This document shows positions 9,088 to 20,957 of a stretch of 64,000 bases of DNA, in pieces. How positions within the stretch are numbered: the stretch's first letter is position 1; every line of letters starts with the position of its first letter. The DNA lies in NCBI GenBank assembly GCA_016806645.1, contig JACSYO010002006.1, positions 199,501 through 263,500 on the forward strand, given 5' to 3'. Position numbers and translations under genes: made by a program. A model generated the notes under the pieces. It made no database searches, was not told where the DNA came from, and saw only the letters and a program-made list of their open reading frames with translations. The stretch is from Ophiodon elongatus (lineage: Eukaryota > Chordata > Actinopteri > Perciformes > Hexagrammidae).

Positions 9088-11553
9088 GTGAAGGAGATTA
9101 ACGGCTTTTTCAACAACAAAAAAACGTATACTTGTTGAGACACTCTTGGACAGACGAATATCATCATCCCTCTAAAGGGACAAACATCTGGACTGAGCAG
9201 GCGGCAATAACATTGTTATTTTATGATAATACAAAAAAAAAGAACCATCAAACTTTAGAAGGATATGATAAAAAAAAAATTTCAAAACCTAAGTATCTCA
9301 GAATATGTGGAGATGGGACCATCGGACCAGTGTTTCATTACCCAGAAGCCTCAGCAGTGGGTCTGAGTCCAAAAAAAAGTTTCTTGAATCTCAGTCTGGG
9401 TCTCGTTTCCCCCAAAAAACATCTTCAGTCTAAGATGAGCGTAGAATCCGTCTTTTATCGTCTTCAGCTCAAGACGTGTTTCCCATTATGACTGAAGTAA
9501 CGCCTAGAAATTAAGCGAAGATCAACAAGTACCTCCCACACACTATAAACTACAAATTTGATTAGTTTTCTGTTAATTATTAAATCTATAATTTATTTGA
9601 ACACTGATGTTCTGTGTTAAATCATGTAAAAATGAGTTATAAACTAACACAAATACACAAATCAATTTACCAACTGGTTTGAACAACTGTTCCGATCTGT
9701 CGTCCTCCTCTCAAATATATTTATATATTTATCACGTTATACACGTTATATAAGAATGACACCCACAATAGATGACCTGACATTACGAGCAGCATACCTG
9801 AGCTTTGACAGAAGGCCTGAAACAACAACCGCCTCTAAATATTGTCATCTATACTTTGATTCATAGAATTGAACATCAATCAAATATAAGGCAGTCAACA
9901 ACAGTTTACCGTTTAAAGTCCATTACCTCTGAGGTGTGAATCCTTAGGTTGAGTTTCCAGTGTCTTCACTGCAAGTCATAGGACAGAACTTTCCCAGCAT
10001 GGCTGCAGATTTGTAACTACAAAATTGCTCTCCTGCCTTTTTTTACTTTCATTTTGGGTCAGTTTCTTTGACTTTAAAGTTAACAAAGTTAGCTCTAACA
10101 GGCCACATACAACCAGCTGGCTTTTAGTCGCCTTTGTGTTTGACAGAATTGCATCTTTCTTCTGTACTATATTTGAGTGACTATCATATATCACTATACA
10201 TTGAGCTGTGATTGCTGCTAAAATGCCTGGAAGCTAACATGCTAACGACTCGGGCCTGCAGACATTCGTCTTGCTGCATGAAGTTCTTGGATGCTGATGA
10301 TCACTGCTAGGAAGACGCAGGTGTGACAACTGATGAGGCGACTAACGTTGAATTTGCTTTGCGTCTCCGCAGGTTTAAGGTCCGTCGGATGAAAGCCAAC
10401 GCCCGCGAGAGGAACCGCATGCACGGGCTGAACGACGCTCTGGAGTGTCTGCGGAAAATCGTCCCTTGCTACTCCAAAACCCAGAAACTGTCCAAGATTG
10501 AGACGCTCCGCCTCGCCAAGAACTACATCTGGGCCCTGAGCGAGGTCCTGCGCTCCGGCAAGGCCCCCGACCTCATGAGCTTCGTCCAGGCGCTCTGCAA
10601 AGGTCAGTGTCACCACCAAACCCCCCCCCCCCCCCAAGAGTCAGTCTGGGGACTGGTCTCAGGTTATAGGAAATTAGGATGAAGGGAAACAATATGACCA
10701 TGTCCATGAGTTTTCCTATTTTGAAATGTCAGTAAAAACAAATAAAATGGAAGCAAGAATCGATTTTCCTATAGCTTCCCTGGTGCCAAAGTTGGGAGCG
10801 CCATTGGGCGTTATAACAGAATTAGTATATTTGTACATGTTGTATATTTTGAACCTGAATCTGAAAGAACCATTTTTTCAAAATTCCAAGATAATTAACA
10901 AAACACTCTACAGCTGTGCTAACAGCTCTGTGAGTGCTTGACATTGCATTGATCAGTATTGACTGATCATGGTCTCTCTGCTCTCAGGTCTGTCTCAGCC
11001 GACCACTAACTTGGTGGCGGGCTGCCTGCAGCTGAATCCTCGGACTTTTCTGCCGGAGCAGACGCCCGACCTGCCGGTCCACCTCCCCCCAGCCGGCGCT
11101 GCCACCTATCCCGGACACTACTCCTACCAGAGCCCCGGGCTGACGGCCGGCCTGCCCAGCCCGCCCTACGGCACCATGGAGCCTTCCCACATCTTCCACC
11201 AGGTCAAAGGTCAGCCCTACGGCCCGCTGGAGCCCTTCTTCGATGGTGTGCTGGTGTCGGACGGCCCGGCGGCGTTCGACCCGCCTCTCAGCCCGCCGCT
11301 CAGCATCAACGGGAACTTCTCGTCCTTCAAGCACGAGGCCGCCGCGGCTGCCGACTACGACAAGAGCTTCTCCTTCAGCGTGCACTACGGGGGAGCAGGA
11401 GGGGCCGCCGGGCACCCTGCCATCTACGGCGGCGGGCCGCCCAACCCGCGGTGCAGCGAGCTGCAGGTGGAAGGGATGATGGGCTTTGACGGACACACGC
11501 ACCACGAGCGGATGATGAACGCCCAGCTGAACGCCATCTTCCACGACTCCTGA
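8846..11553 (+). CDS. neurod1: neurod1: neuronal differentiation 1, bHLH transcription factor (3 coding exons)
   Basis: Join 8846-9087, 10373-10602, 10988-11553 gives 345 codons plus stop, close to the family's usual ~350. NeuroD1 is a nuclear bHLH activator that dimerises with E-proteins, binds E-boxes (CANNTG) and drives neuronal, retinal and pancreatic endocrine differentiation. Residues ~30-62 are a Glu/Asp-rich stretch; KPKRRGPKKKK is a nuclear localisation signal; the basic region (MKANARERNRMHGLN, from ~residue 87) and helix-loop-helix follow. The C-terminal half has the NeuroD family motifs GLSQPTTNLVAGCLQLNPRT, YSYQSPGL and LSPPLSINGNFS, and ends HHERMMNAQLNAIFHDS. The start at 8846 is the first ATG after the 3' splice site at 8833; an in-frame ATG at 8786 is intronic. 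Both coding introns have GT-AG ends and consistent phases (2 and 1). Tetrapod NEUROD1 has one coding exon, so the two introns are odd. Neighbours cerkl and itga4 support NeuroD1 over NeuroD2/4/6. Confidence 0.96.
10373..10602 (+). CDS. neurod1: neurod1 exon 3 (bHLH domain)
   Basis: The acceptor is ...tctccgcag. The exon encodes RFKVRRMKANARERNRMHGL through SFVQALCK, the complete basic and helix-loop-helix region. The donor gtcagt gives phase 1. Confidence 0.93.
10988..11553 (+). CDS. neurod1: neurod1 exon 4 (C-terminal activation region)
   Basis: The acceptor is ...ctgctctcag. The exon encodes GLSQPTTNLVAG... to NAIFHDS and the stop TGA at 11551-11553. It is GC-rich and the family motifs are unbroken. 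Confidence 0.93.
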
Positions 11554-11706
11554 GGACGAGGAGGACGAAGGACAGAGAGGCCGACGAAGACAGAGAGACG
11601 AACAGAGACAGTTATTTAGAGAGACAGACAGTTCTACGTATGTCTATCGTTTCATGGCCGTCTTTCTTTCTGTCTTTCCTTTCTTTCTGTCTTTCTGCTC
11701 CACAAA

Positions 11707-11766
11707 TCCTCCTCCTCCTCCTCCTCCTCCTCCTCCTCCTCCTCCTCCTCCTTCTCCTCCTCCGCC
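11707..11766 (+). repeat. (CTC)n trinucleotide repeat in neurod1 3' UTR
   Basis: About 20 near-perfect TCC/CTC units lie in the transcribed 3' UTR. On the minus strand they give an arginine-rich artefact ORF. Confidence 0.9.
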
Positions 11767-11990
11767 TCACGAGGGCGGCGATGACGATGACAGCGATGAC
11801 AAAGTCACGTTGATGATGTAACCTTCTCTGTAGCGCTTCATCCCGCAGGAGACGCTCTCTGAATGTCTCGTTATTATCCACATTATCACTTAAAAATAAT
11901 CAATAATCAATGAGCAATAATCTGGAGGAAACTATGCAATTTTTGTTCAAACCTGAGCGACGCTCAGTTGATAATTCCAAATGTTGAAAG

Positions 11991-11996
11991 AATAAA
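11991..11996 (+). terminator. neurod1 polyadenylation signal AATAAA
   Basis: AATAAA lies 438 nt after the neurod1 stop, with GT-rich sequence (gggtgtgtaaag) just downstream. ATTAAA at 12187 could serve a longer transcript. Confidence 0.6.
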
Positions 11997-13107
11997 GATT
12001 TCTCTATTTTTGGGTGTGTAAAGGCGGCTCTGAGCCGAGGGGTTTGAGTCGGCGTCGGGCCGAAACGTTCATGTTGTTCATGTGGTTTTTACTTTTTGCT
12101 TTTTATAACGTTCCTGTAGCGTTCTGTTAACTTTTCATGTGACTCTTGTTCATATTTTATAAGATAGATGTTTATAAAGGCCTTTCATTAAAAGGAATTC
12201 CATGTGATTCAACCGAGAGACTCTGTTCATCAGCAACAACACAACCAATCCCCTTTTGGTTCGGTCCGGTTCACCGTGGTCGTAAACGCTTCCTTCCGGG
12301 TTAGCTCTCGTCCCCTTCACGCCAATCGAATTCAACTCTGTTCAAAATGTTTGGGCGACACATTCATACGCGGAAAACACAGAAAGATCTGAGCAGTCAG
12401 GTGATATATGAAAAACACTTTTATCTCAAGTTTCGTTCGTGCTTAATACAGATGGATTTCTGGTATGTAGATGAACGATTAATCGATTACTCCATTGACA
12501 ATGAATGTCAGTATCACAAACAGTTGTCATAATAATAATAAACTTCATCTTAATTGGAGAAGTTATGATTGTCATGTAAAATGTAATGACAAGTATTTTC
12601 ATAATCAATGAGTCATTTGAGTAGCTTTTTAAGCAACAATGCTTCAAATGTAAATATCTGTCTCCTTAGTGTTCTATGATAGTAAACTGAACATCTTTGG
12701 GTTTTGGACTGTCGGTCGGACAAAGCAAGGAATTTGAAGACATATGGAACAATGAATCCAGAAAATGATCAGCAGATGAAATAATAATTATAATGAATCA
12801 TCATTACAACATCCAACTTCCCACACAGCTGCCGTCAGAAGATCCACTACAAACGGCAGTGAGGTTATTTTAATATTTTTGGAGAACCAGCTCACAAACC
12901 TGCAGATGTCCGTCGTCGTAAATGAGATTGAAGCTCGGAGATACATGGAGATGCAGGTTTCCCCCGTGACTACAGTATTTTGTGGATTTTAGGTTCAGAA
13001 TATTGAACACATGAGGGGAAAACACATATCTCCTTACAGAGAAAACCCTGTTGACACGTTGACAACATTATCTTACAGAATGAAGGACAAAACCAGGATC
13101 ACTGTAA

Positions 13108-13109
<2 letters not shown>

Positions 13110-13155
<46 letters not shown>
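13110..13155 (+). repeat. (TG)n microsatellite
   Basis: TG tract downstream of neurod1. An imperfect TG tract follows at 13257-13332 and a CA tract at 13832-13905. Confidence 0.95.
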
Positions 13156-13158
<3 letters not shown>

Positions 13159-13299
13159 AAGGGCACAGATGTTCGTTCTGCAGGCAAGATTTTAATTTAT
13201 GAAAATGATCTTGTTTATGCATGAGAGCCCCCCTCCATACACACTATGTCCTGCTGTGTGTATGTGGGTGTGTGTGTGTGTGTGCATGTGTGCGTGTGT

Positions 13300-13335
<36 letters not shown>

Positions 13336-13830
13336 GTCAACTGGGACAATATGGTGGCCATATCCCACCATTTAGCCTCCCTGTTAAAGTGGAATAATAA
13401 TGAGAGAAAGTCAGACGGCGGCGTAAAGATCCATCCTGTTCAAATAGTACAGAAACTATTCTTTCAAATCCTGTGAGATATCTGGAACAAAAACACCAAG
13501 GTGTTGAGTAACAATGCTGAGAAAAGATGCTTTAAATTTAATGACAAACATTGTACAGACATATATGGTGATCTGGAGAAAATACAAAGGACCTTTTTTT
13601 AAAAAAAAGCTCAGCTGTTTCTATTGTTTTTCTGGAGAAAGATATTAATTAAAACAACATGTGGACATGTTTTAATTACACTCAGAATACAGCCACTGTA
13701 CTAGTGTCCGCAGTATTAGCAGTATCAATAGTAGTATTAGCAGTAGTCTTTGTGGTAGAGGTTTTGTGTTTCAGTCTGTTGGCTGATCATAACACTGATT
13801 AATGCAGCTTAAATCCCGCCATCTGCCATC

Positions 13831-13877
<47 letters not shown>

Positions 13878-14099
13878 ACACACGCGCACACATACACATA
13901 CATACACATAAGATCTTAATTACACCACAGCGAGGGAACACCATGCGCTCTGAATGGTTGGCATGTGTCTTTTAAAATCATTTAGTGGGAGGATTGTATG
14001 CAGTACAGTAGACTTTATAGCAGGGGTGTTGGTGGGCGGGGTCAATAGGGGTGTTGGTTTGTGTATTTTTGAACTTTTGACAGAGGCTTGCTATTTCCC

Positions 14100-14960
14100 C
14101 AAGCCCCAAGGAAGACCTCCGTGCTTTGAAGCCAACCTTCGTAGTGGCCAAAGCGTGGAATTACAACGTCTGGGTCCGTGACGCCATTGGTGCCAAAAGA
14201 AATTCCGCCTATACTTAAATCGGGAAACAGATGTCTGTAAAATCAACTTACCAGTCCGAAAACTTGAATAACCCGTATTTAAATCCTTGGGTCCTAAAAG
14301 TTGTAAAATGCCGAATCCAGTTATGTTTTAGTTAAAGGAAACGCCAGTGCGCCTGCTCCATGGGCCCACGGATGTGGAAGAAGTGAAGAAGATCTGTGTA
14401 GTTTTACACACAGCAGTTGAGTCATTTTGGCTGCAGCGACTTTCATATAGGGGTGAACGGGGCCCGTTCCCTCTATACATCCATGTATTTCCCCCCTTCT
14501 TCCAGTAATTATGCTAAGCTAAGCTAACCACCTCCAAGCTCCAGCTTCATGTTCAGCTCCATTTGAGAAGCCGCTACACGCCGCTCTTTATTGGCATTGG
14601 GGAAGTTAACCAGACGTACTCATGGCGGTCCATCCACTCAAAGTTGCTCACTGCGCACATGCGCTTCTGCATTTTTGGCGCCATATCATGGATGTATTAT
14701 TATTAGAGTTGAACAATGGACTCAAACATGGCGCCTAGTCATTTGAATGCAAATCCCTTAATTGAGCATGGGCCAAAAGAAGTTTTTTAGCCTCTTGGTT
14801 CCATTTGATACTTGCTTTTGTAAAGCCGGCTAAAATCCTGTTGGCTCCCCGCACACATGAATGGGATAAAATAAATGAATCCCACGGCTCCTCTAGAAAT
14901 CCTAAATATTACTGGACCAAATGGAACAACTGAAATACAGAAATATCTCAGTCTCGCAAA
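14100..14960. repeat. composite of degraded dispersed repeats between neurod1 and cerkl
   Basis: It has the style of percomorph repeats (tacatccatgtatttcccc, ttatgctaagctaagctaa, catggcggtccatccactca). No coding frame. Family boundaries could not be set by eye. Confidence 0.35.
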
Positions 14961-15576
14961 GTGTACAGAGCCAATTGATAAAAATATGTTTTCAGAACCT
15001 ATGAAAACCTAAAAGAAGTTGACGAAAAAGTTTTTGTCTTTTAGTGAAATAAAACTGACTGAACTGACCTCAGCGAGAAAGCAGCAACAGTCTGAGCAGC
15101 CAGAGCAGTCTGTAAACTTGCTGATTCAAAGAGCAGATTCAAAGAGCAGAAGCCATTATATAAGATGTAGCCTACATTAATCTCTCAGTAACTATACTCT
15201 AAAAATGTTGTTATTATATAGTGGGTTATTATGCATAACAAGTAGGCTACTTTTACTTTTGTAGCATCTTAAAAAAACATATTATGATGATAATACTGTT
15301 GTATTTACATTTTGAATGCAGTTTACTTAGCCTATTTTTACACTGTGGTATTGGTACTTTTACTTAAGTAAATTATATGACTACCCCTTCCACTGATAAT
15401 CAATGCATGTATGAAAATGTGCAAAATCTGCGCAGTAGTCCACTAACTTAAGTGTAGTAAAAGTATACATGCTTTAAAGTAGCACACAGTGGAAATGCTC
15501 CAGTAAAGTAAAACCTACAAGACCTATTAAATGTACTCGCTGAGCCCACAACCGCAAACAGTGTGCGCACTCCCGC

Positions 15577-15800
15577 TTGGATAAACGCGGGAGCGCGCGT
15601 GCCTCTTTGACACCGGTGGATCTCCCGCGTGCCCGAGACGGTCCGGCAAAGCCGCTCCCCGTCTCCATAGCGACGACACCCCGGAAATACAACACATCCC
15701 GTCAGTGGCGACACGTTTACCGTGTTCTTATCTTTTGTTTATCAAAGAGGAACAAAAGCAGGTTTGTTTGTTTGTTAGTTGGTCGGTTGATCCGGTAAAC
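15577..15800 (+). promoter_or_regulatory. cerkl: cerkl CpG-rich promoter and 5' UTR
   Basis: This is a short CpG-dense segment (gcgggagcgcgcgtgcc, ccgagacggtccggc) just before the cerkl start, in an AT-rich setting. No TATA box is seen. GTCTCCATAGCGAC at 15661-15674 is an X-box-like element with mismatches. Confidence 0.5.
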
Positions 15801-15979
15801 ATGTCGGAGCCCGAGGAGGAGCTCCGGGGAGAGCAGAGAGACGGCACGAAGAAGAAAAAGAAGAAAGAGAAACGGAGCGCCAAGAAGAAGAAGAAGAAGA
15901 AGAAGAAGGAGGAAGAAGAGGAGGAGAAGCGGGAAGAAGAGCAGGTGGAGGAAGAGGAGGAGGAGGAAGAGGAGAACAG
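15801..15979 (+). CDS. cerkl: cerkl exon 1
   Basis: ATG in gtaaacATGTCG. It encodes MSEPEEELRGEQRDGT followed by Lys and Glu runs. Donor AG|gtgagt, phase 2. The start is the first ATG after a CpG-rich upstream segment. Confidence 0.85.
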
Positions 15980-16216
15980 GTGAGTGTTTGTTCTGAGGGC
16001 TCCAATCAGAGATGCTCTCTGATTGGTTCACACGACAGAAAACCTTCATTCAGTTAAAAGTATCAAGAATCACACAGATCTTTCAAAGTAAAAGCCCCAG
16101 AGTCAAAACTTTACCAAAGTCAATCTACAGCAATGGATCCATGAAGTTGAATGACTCGTTGGTAAATATGTAATATATAACTATCTGGACCCTCTGACTG
16201 TTTGAAATAAACTGTA

Positions 16217-16254
<38 letters not shown>

Positions 16255-16450
16255 GTGTGTGCCCCAGTGAGTGTGTCTTGCTGCGTGGCATCTTCAAACT
16301 GGGGAAGAAGAGTCACGATGTCCTGCTCACCCGAACCAGGCTGACGTGGATCCCCATCACCCCCGAGAACCCCACAGGTCAGTTACCACGGTGCTGTCGT
16401 GGTGATCACAGTAGTCCTGATGATGTCAGACAGACAGGCAGACTGTGTGT

Positions 16451-16521
<71 letters not shown>

Positions 16522-16584
16522 GAGGCAGCTGGTGCTGTAATGGAGAAGTTCTATCATGTTGAGACCACCTAAAACATGACATCT

Positions 16585-16626
<42 letters not shown>

Positions 16627-18956
16627 ACTTGTGTTATGAGGTTGTTGGTGTTAACATCCTTCAGTTTTGCTGACTTTTTGGCTGTTTTTAAACAGAACAT
16701 TTCTGCAACTTTCATGCACTTTCCTGACACTGGGCTCTGTGTTCTGGAGTGTAAAAAACAAAACAAATCAAACAGTGATTCTCTGTGTTGCCACAAACTC
16801 TAAGTCTCCAGCAGTGTACAGCCTCTCTGCTTCATCACTAGTACCAAGGGAACACCTTGTTGCCCACAAACCTGTACGGGACATAAACTACGGACCAAAT
16901 ACTCTCACAATACATAATTCTTTGTTTATTATTAAGCTATTCAATATTTATTATCCAATCCATCCTCTTTAAAAATGACGTTTAGAGCATTGTCAGGAAT
17001 CACCCCATATTTGCTGTATAATGCACAATATTTACCTTCCACCATTTTACTTGAGTTCTTTTACTGGACTTCTCAGTGTTAAACAATCCCACAATGCAAT
17101 GCGTTGCCTTTTATAGATGCGGAAATTACAGTCGTCCAACACTACACCCGTCCGTGATGGTGCAAAAAGATTTCAGTCTGAACTTTGAATTATTTTTCTC
17201 ACTAATGAGCAAACTATTGTAAAGTAGTCAAAGTAAACAGTCGTAGTCCTGATTGGTTCACACAGCCAAGCACACACCTCCACATCTGTGACCTGGCACC
17301 ACCACAGACATTAGATTAAAAATACCGTCTTTGGCATAAAATCACCCACAGCGCTAACTAGCTTACAATAGCTAAGGTTGTGTTGCAATTAAAAGCAACA
17401 CAAAACAAAGCACAACACAAGATCTTTGGTGCTAAATGATTTTAGGGTGGCTTTTTGTACCGACTGTCCTGGAACTATAAATAAGGAGAAATTACAGCAT
17501 TTGTGCACTGCCCGCTTTAGATAAACCAAGAGATAATAATAATAAAAAAGTAACAATATATACAATTCACAATGTATTCAATTATTTAATGAATTTATTT
17601 AGTTAATTATGTAGTTTGGAATTATCAGTTGCACATTAATGAGCCCATGTCATAGAAAACAGGGCCGTGAGTGTTGGTGTAACTCCCCAAACGAGACTCC
17701 ACTGTTTTGGAACAAGACATATTGCGTCAGGACACTTTTTGAATGGACAGCAGTTACGACATCGTGGTGAAACACAAACACGTTCCCACCACGATTATTG
17801 TAACAGTAGCATGACCAGCTGATCCCAGAGCTGCGCGGTAGAACTGATGTACCGCTATGTAAATATCACATTCGCTAAATAACAGGTGCAAGGTGATCAC
17901 AAGGAGCAGATATATTAATCCGTATGCCATCTTCCAGAGCAGACCGGAAGTTAAAAGAAAAAAGAAATGGAGCACTTTCTACCTACTATATAAGGAGCAG
18001 TGAATGAGTTCCGTTCCTCGAACATAATGTCATTAACAACCTACAAACAATGGATTTGTATTCTCAGAGAAGAATGCATTGTTACATGAGTTTTTTTTTC
18101 TTTATTTAGTCTATCTCAACCCCTTCTACCTGGACTGATGGCAGGTCCAGGTCTCTTAGAATGGACCACCACAACCCCCCCCTCCCCCCTCCTCCTTACG
18201 CTCACCTCAGCCCTGTTGGTCCCCCACAGCTCTGATCGCAGCAGAAGCTGGCAGGAAGCGATCCTCCCTTCTCCTGTGATTACAGGAAGTGGCAGAAGCT
18301 CGATATCGAGCCAGCTACGTCTCCAGCTTGCCAAAACTAAACACAACAAAAACGCACCCTTTTAAAAGACAATAGTTCTCGTGTGTGCAACATGAGAACT
18401 AAAACGGAGTATAGGACTGATCCTGTTTAGGATGACACGGTCCGGGGCGGGGCGATATGGAGAGAATTCAAACGTCACGATATTTGAGACCAAATACCTC
18501 GATAACGACATCCCAACGATATTGTCGGGCAGACTATTGGTGCTTTCACACAATATATATATATATATATATATACAGTATATGACATCTTTAAATAAAT
18601 AATCATCAGTAATATCAAATTAAGGCAAGAGCTCGAGCAGTCTGCTATGTTCAGAAAATGACATCACTCTATTGCAATGCAGCCTTTTAAACCAGGAAAA
18701 GACACCACTCATGTCATATTGCGATATCCAACATGTAAGATGATATCTAGTCTCACTTCAGGATATCAATATAATATCGATAAATTTCCCAGCCCTAACA
18801 CAGTCTGTGGTGTAGTCACGTCGTGGTGATATTTTGGTATCACTGTGATATATTATGGTATTTATGGTATTATTTTGGCAATATATGGTGTGATTGTTTT
18901 CAGTTGAAATCCATTCAGACAGAACTCGTTAGTGGAGAATGATAAAGGTGTAAATA

Positions 18957-19014
<58 letters not shown>

Positions 19015-19068
19015 TTTAAGCCAATCTGTTTTGCTGTATTTCATCCAAGCTAATGTCATTAAGCCAAC

Positions 19069-19132
<64 letters not shown>

Positions 19133-20438
19133 GGCAGTAGTATAGAGCAGTTGGTTCGGCCCATGGGGGGTTATTAGAGTCTCTCAGTGTGAGGAGATTA
19201 ACACACACACTCTCACACACGCACACAGTCAGCCTGTCAGCATGCTGTGTGTGTGTTGATTAGATATTTCTGTATAAAATGGATCAGCTGTTGTTGTTTA
19301 TTTGTACACATGAATTCATCCTGTTTCACCCAGCAGCCTGTCTGTCTGTCTGTCAGACAGACAGACAGACTGACAGAATCAGGTATCGTACCCGCAGTAT
19401 GAAAGCATTTCCGACACCCAGCTCAACTTGCAATTAGTATACAAGAAATCAAAGTACGTTACTGTTTTTGTACATGAAATGATGTGATATGCAGAAATGT
19501 GGGTGCGTTGAGGCGCTTCAAGACTTGGATTGGTGTGTAACTGTCCTGGTTGAAATATCAGTGCAAAAGAGGAACAACTGTGTTAGAAAATATTTTGTTC
19601 TTTGATGAAAAAAGTTCAGGGGACACGTTCACTACGACCGCCGAAGGGTATACTTAGAGTCTGTCTTGGTAAATGACAGAAACAAAGTTGAAATCATTTA
19701 AATTGGTAGTCAGAACATAAACCTATGATCGTTCCGTTATCCAGGAACATCTTGTATTTCTATGTCGATGATAGTGAACACTGAGGATATTATTTAAAGG
19801 GGAACGCCACACTTGCCATGGTCAATTCAAATGTACTTAAATCACAAAAAAAAATGTTTTAAGCTCCTCAGTGCATTGAGGGACAACCATGTCCATCAAC
19901 AGCACATTACAAAATCAGCTGCATTTTTTAAATGTAGTTTACTAAATTTAACCACTTCACAATTCCAGTACACACTAAAAAAACACCTACCCAGATTAAG
20001 TATTACTTTGGAATCGGGAGACTTTCTCTGGGTTGAGACTTTCTCTGGGTTGAGACTTTCTCTGGGTTGGGACCCAGACTTTCTCTGGGTTGAGACTTTC
20101 TCTGGGTTGAGACTTTCTCTGGGTTGGGACCCAGACTTTCTCTGGGTTGGGACCCAGACTTTCTCTGGGTTGAGACTTTCTCTGGGTTGAGACTTTCTCT
20201 GGGTTGGGACCCAGACTTTCTCTGGGTTGAGACTTTCTCTGGGTTGAGACTTTCTCTGGGTTGGGACCCAGACTTTCTCTGGGTTGCCTACGGGCAGTAA
20301 AGTATCTCTGGAGGGTTACTAAGAAGTGTAAAGGAACCGATCACTTTACAATCAATTTACAATATCAGAGCGTTAAAGCAGTTTACATGATCAATGTCAC
20401 CAGCAACACTGGAGGAGTAATGCAACGTGTGTGTGTGG

Positions 20439-20481
<43 letters not shown>

Positions 20482-20546
20482 CTATGTATGATCCATAACT
20501 CCCCACAGTGAGCCACATGGCCTGGTCACCATGAGACTGGACTGCC

Positions 20547-20618
<72 letters not shown>

Positions 20619-20899
20619 GTTAGAACATCCCTATTGTACATGTATATCCAATTATTATTAGGATTTAAATGTGTTTTAAGTTTAGAATTAGGAGATGGTG
20701 AAGCCTCCAAAGAGTGAATCGAAGCTGGTACAAGCTCCTTACGAATATAATAACCAACATAACATATATGTCATATATACATATATGCGTGTGTGTGTGT
20801 TTGATTGTCGATGTGTTGGCACAGTGGGTCGGTGAGGGCATGATGGGAAACTCATTTCCATCTGGAACCAACCAACATGCTACCTATGATGGGCAATAG

Positions 20900-20957
<58 letters not shown>

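Larger units (their letters stand above)
12211..15560. other. neurod1-cerkl intergenic region
   Basis: Contains a minus-strand copy of the gattaatc repeat family (~12470-12830), three TG/CA microsatellites (13110-13905), the composite repeat at 14100-14960 and a MITE fragment at ~15330-15400. No coding exon seen. Confidence 0.55.

Noticed and set aside
10323..10682. 119-codon frame around neurod1 exon 3
   Set aside because: Only 10373-10602 is exon; the ends are intron sequence beyond good splice sites.
11612..11881. Arginine-run ORF on the minus strand
   Set aside because: Antisense of the (CTC)n repeat in the neurod1 3' UTR.
17754..17975. Hydrophobic 73-codon minus-strand frame in cerkl intron 2
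   Set aside because: No recognised family and no promoter or splice context; probably chance or repeat-derived.
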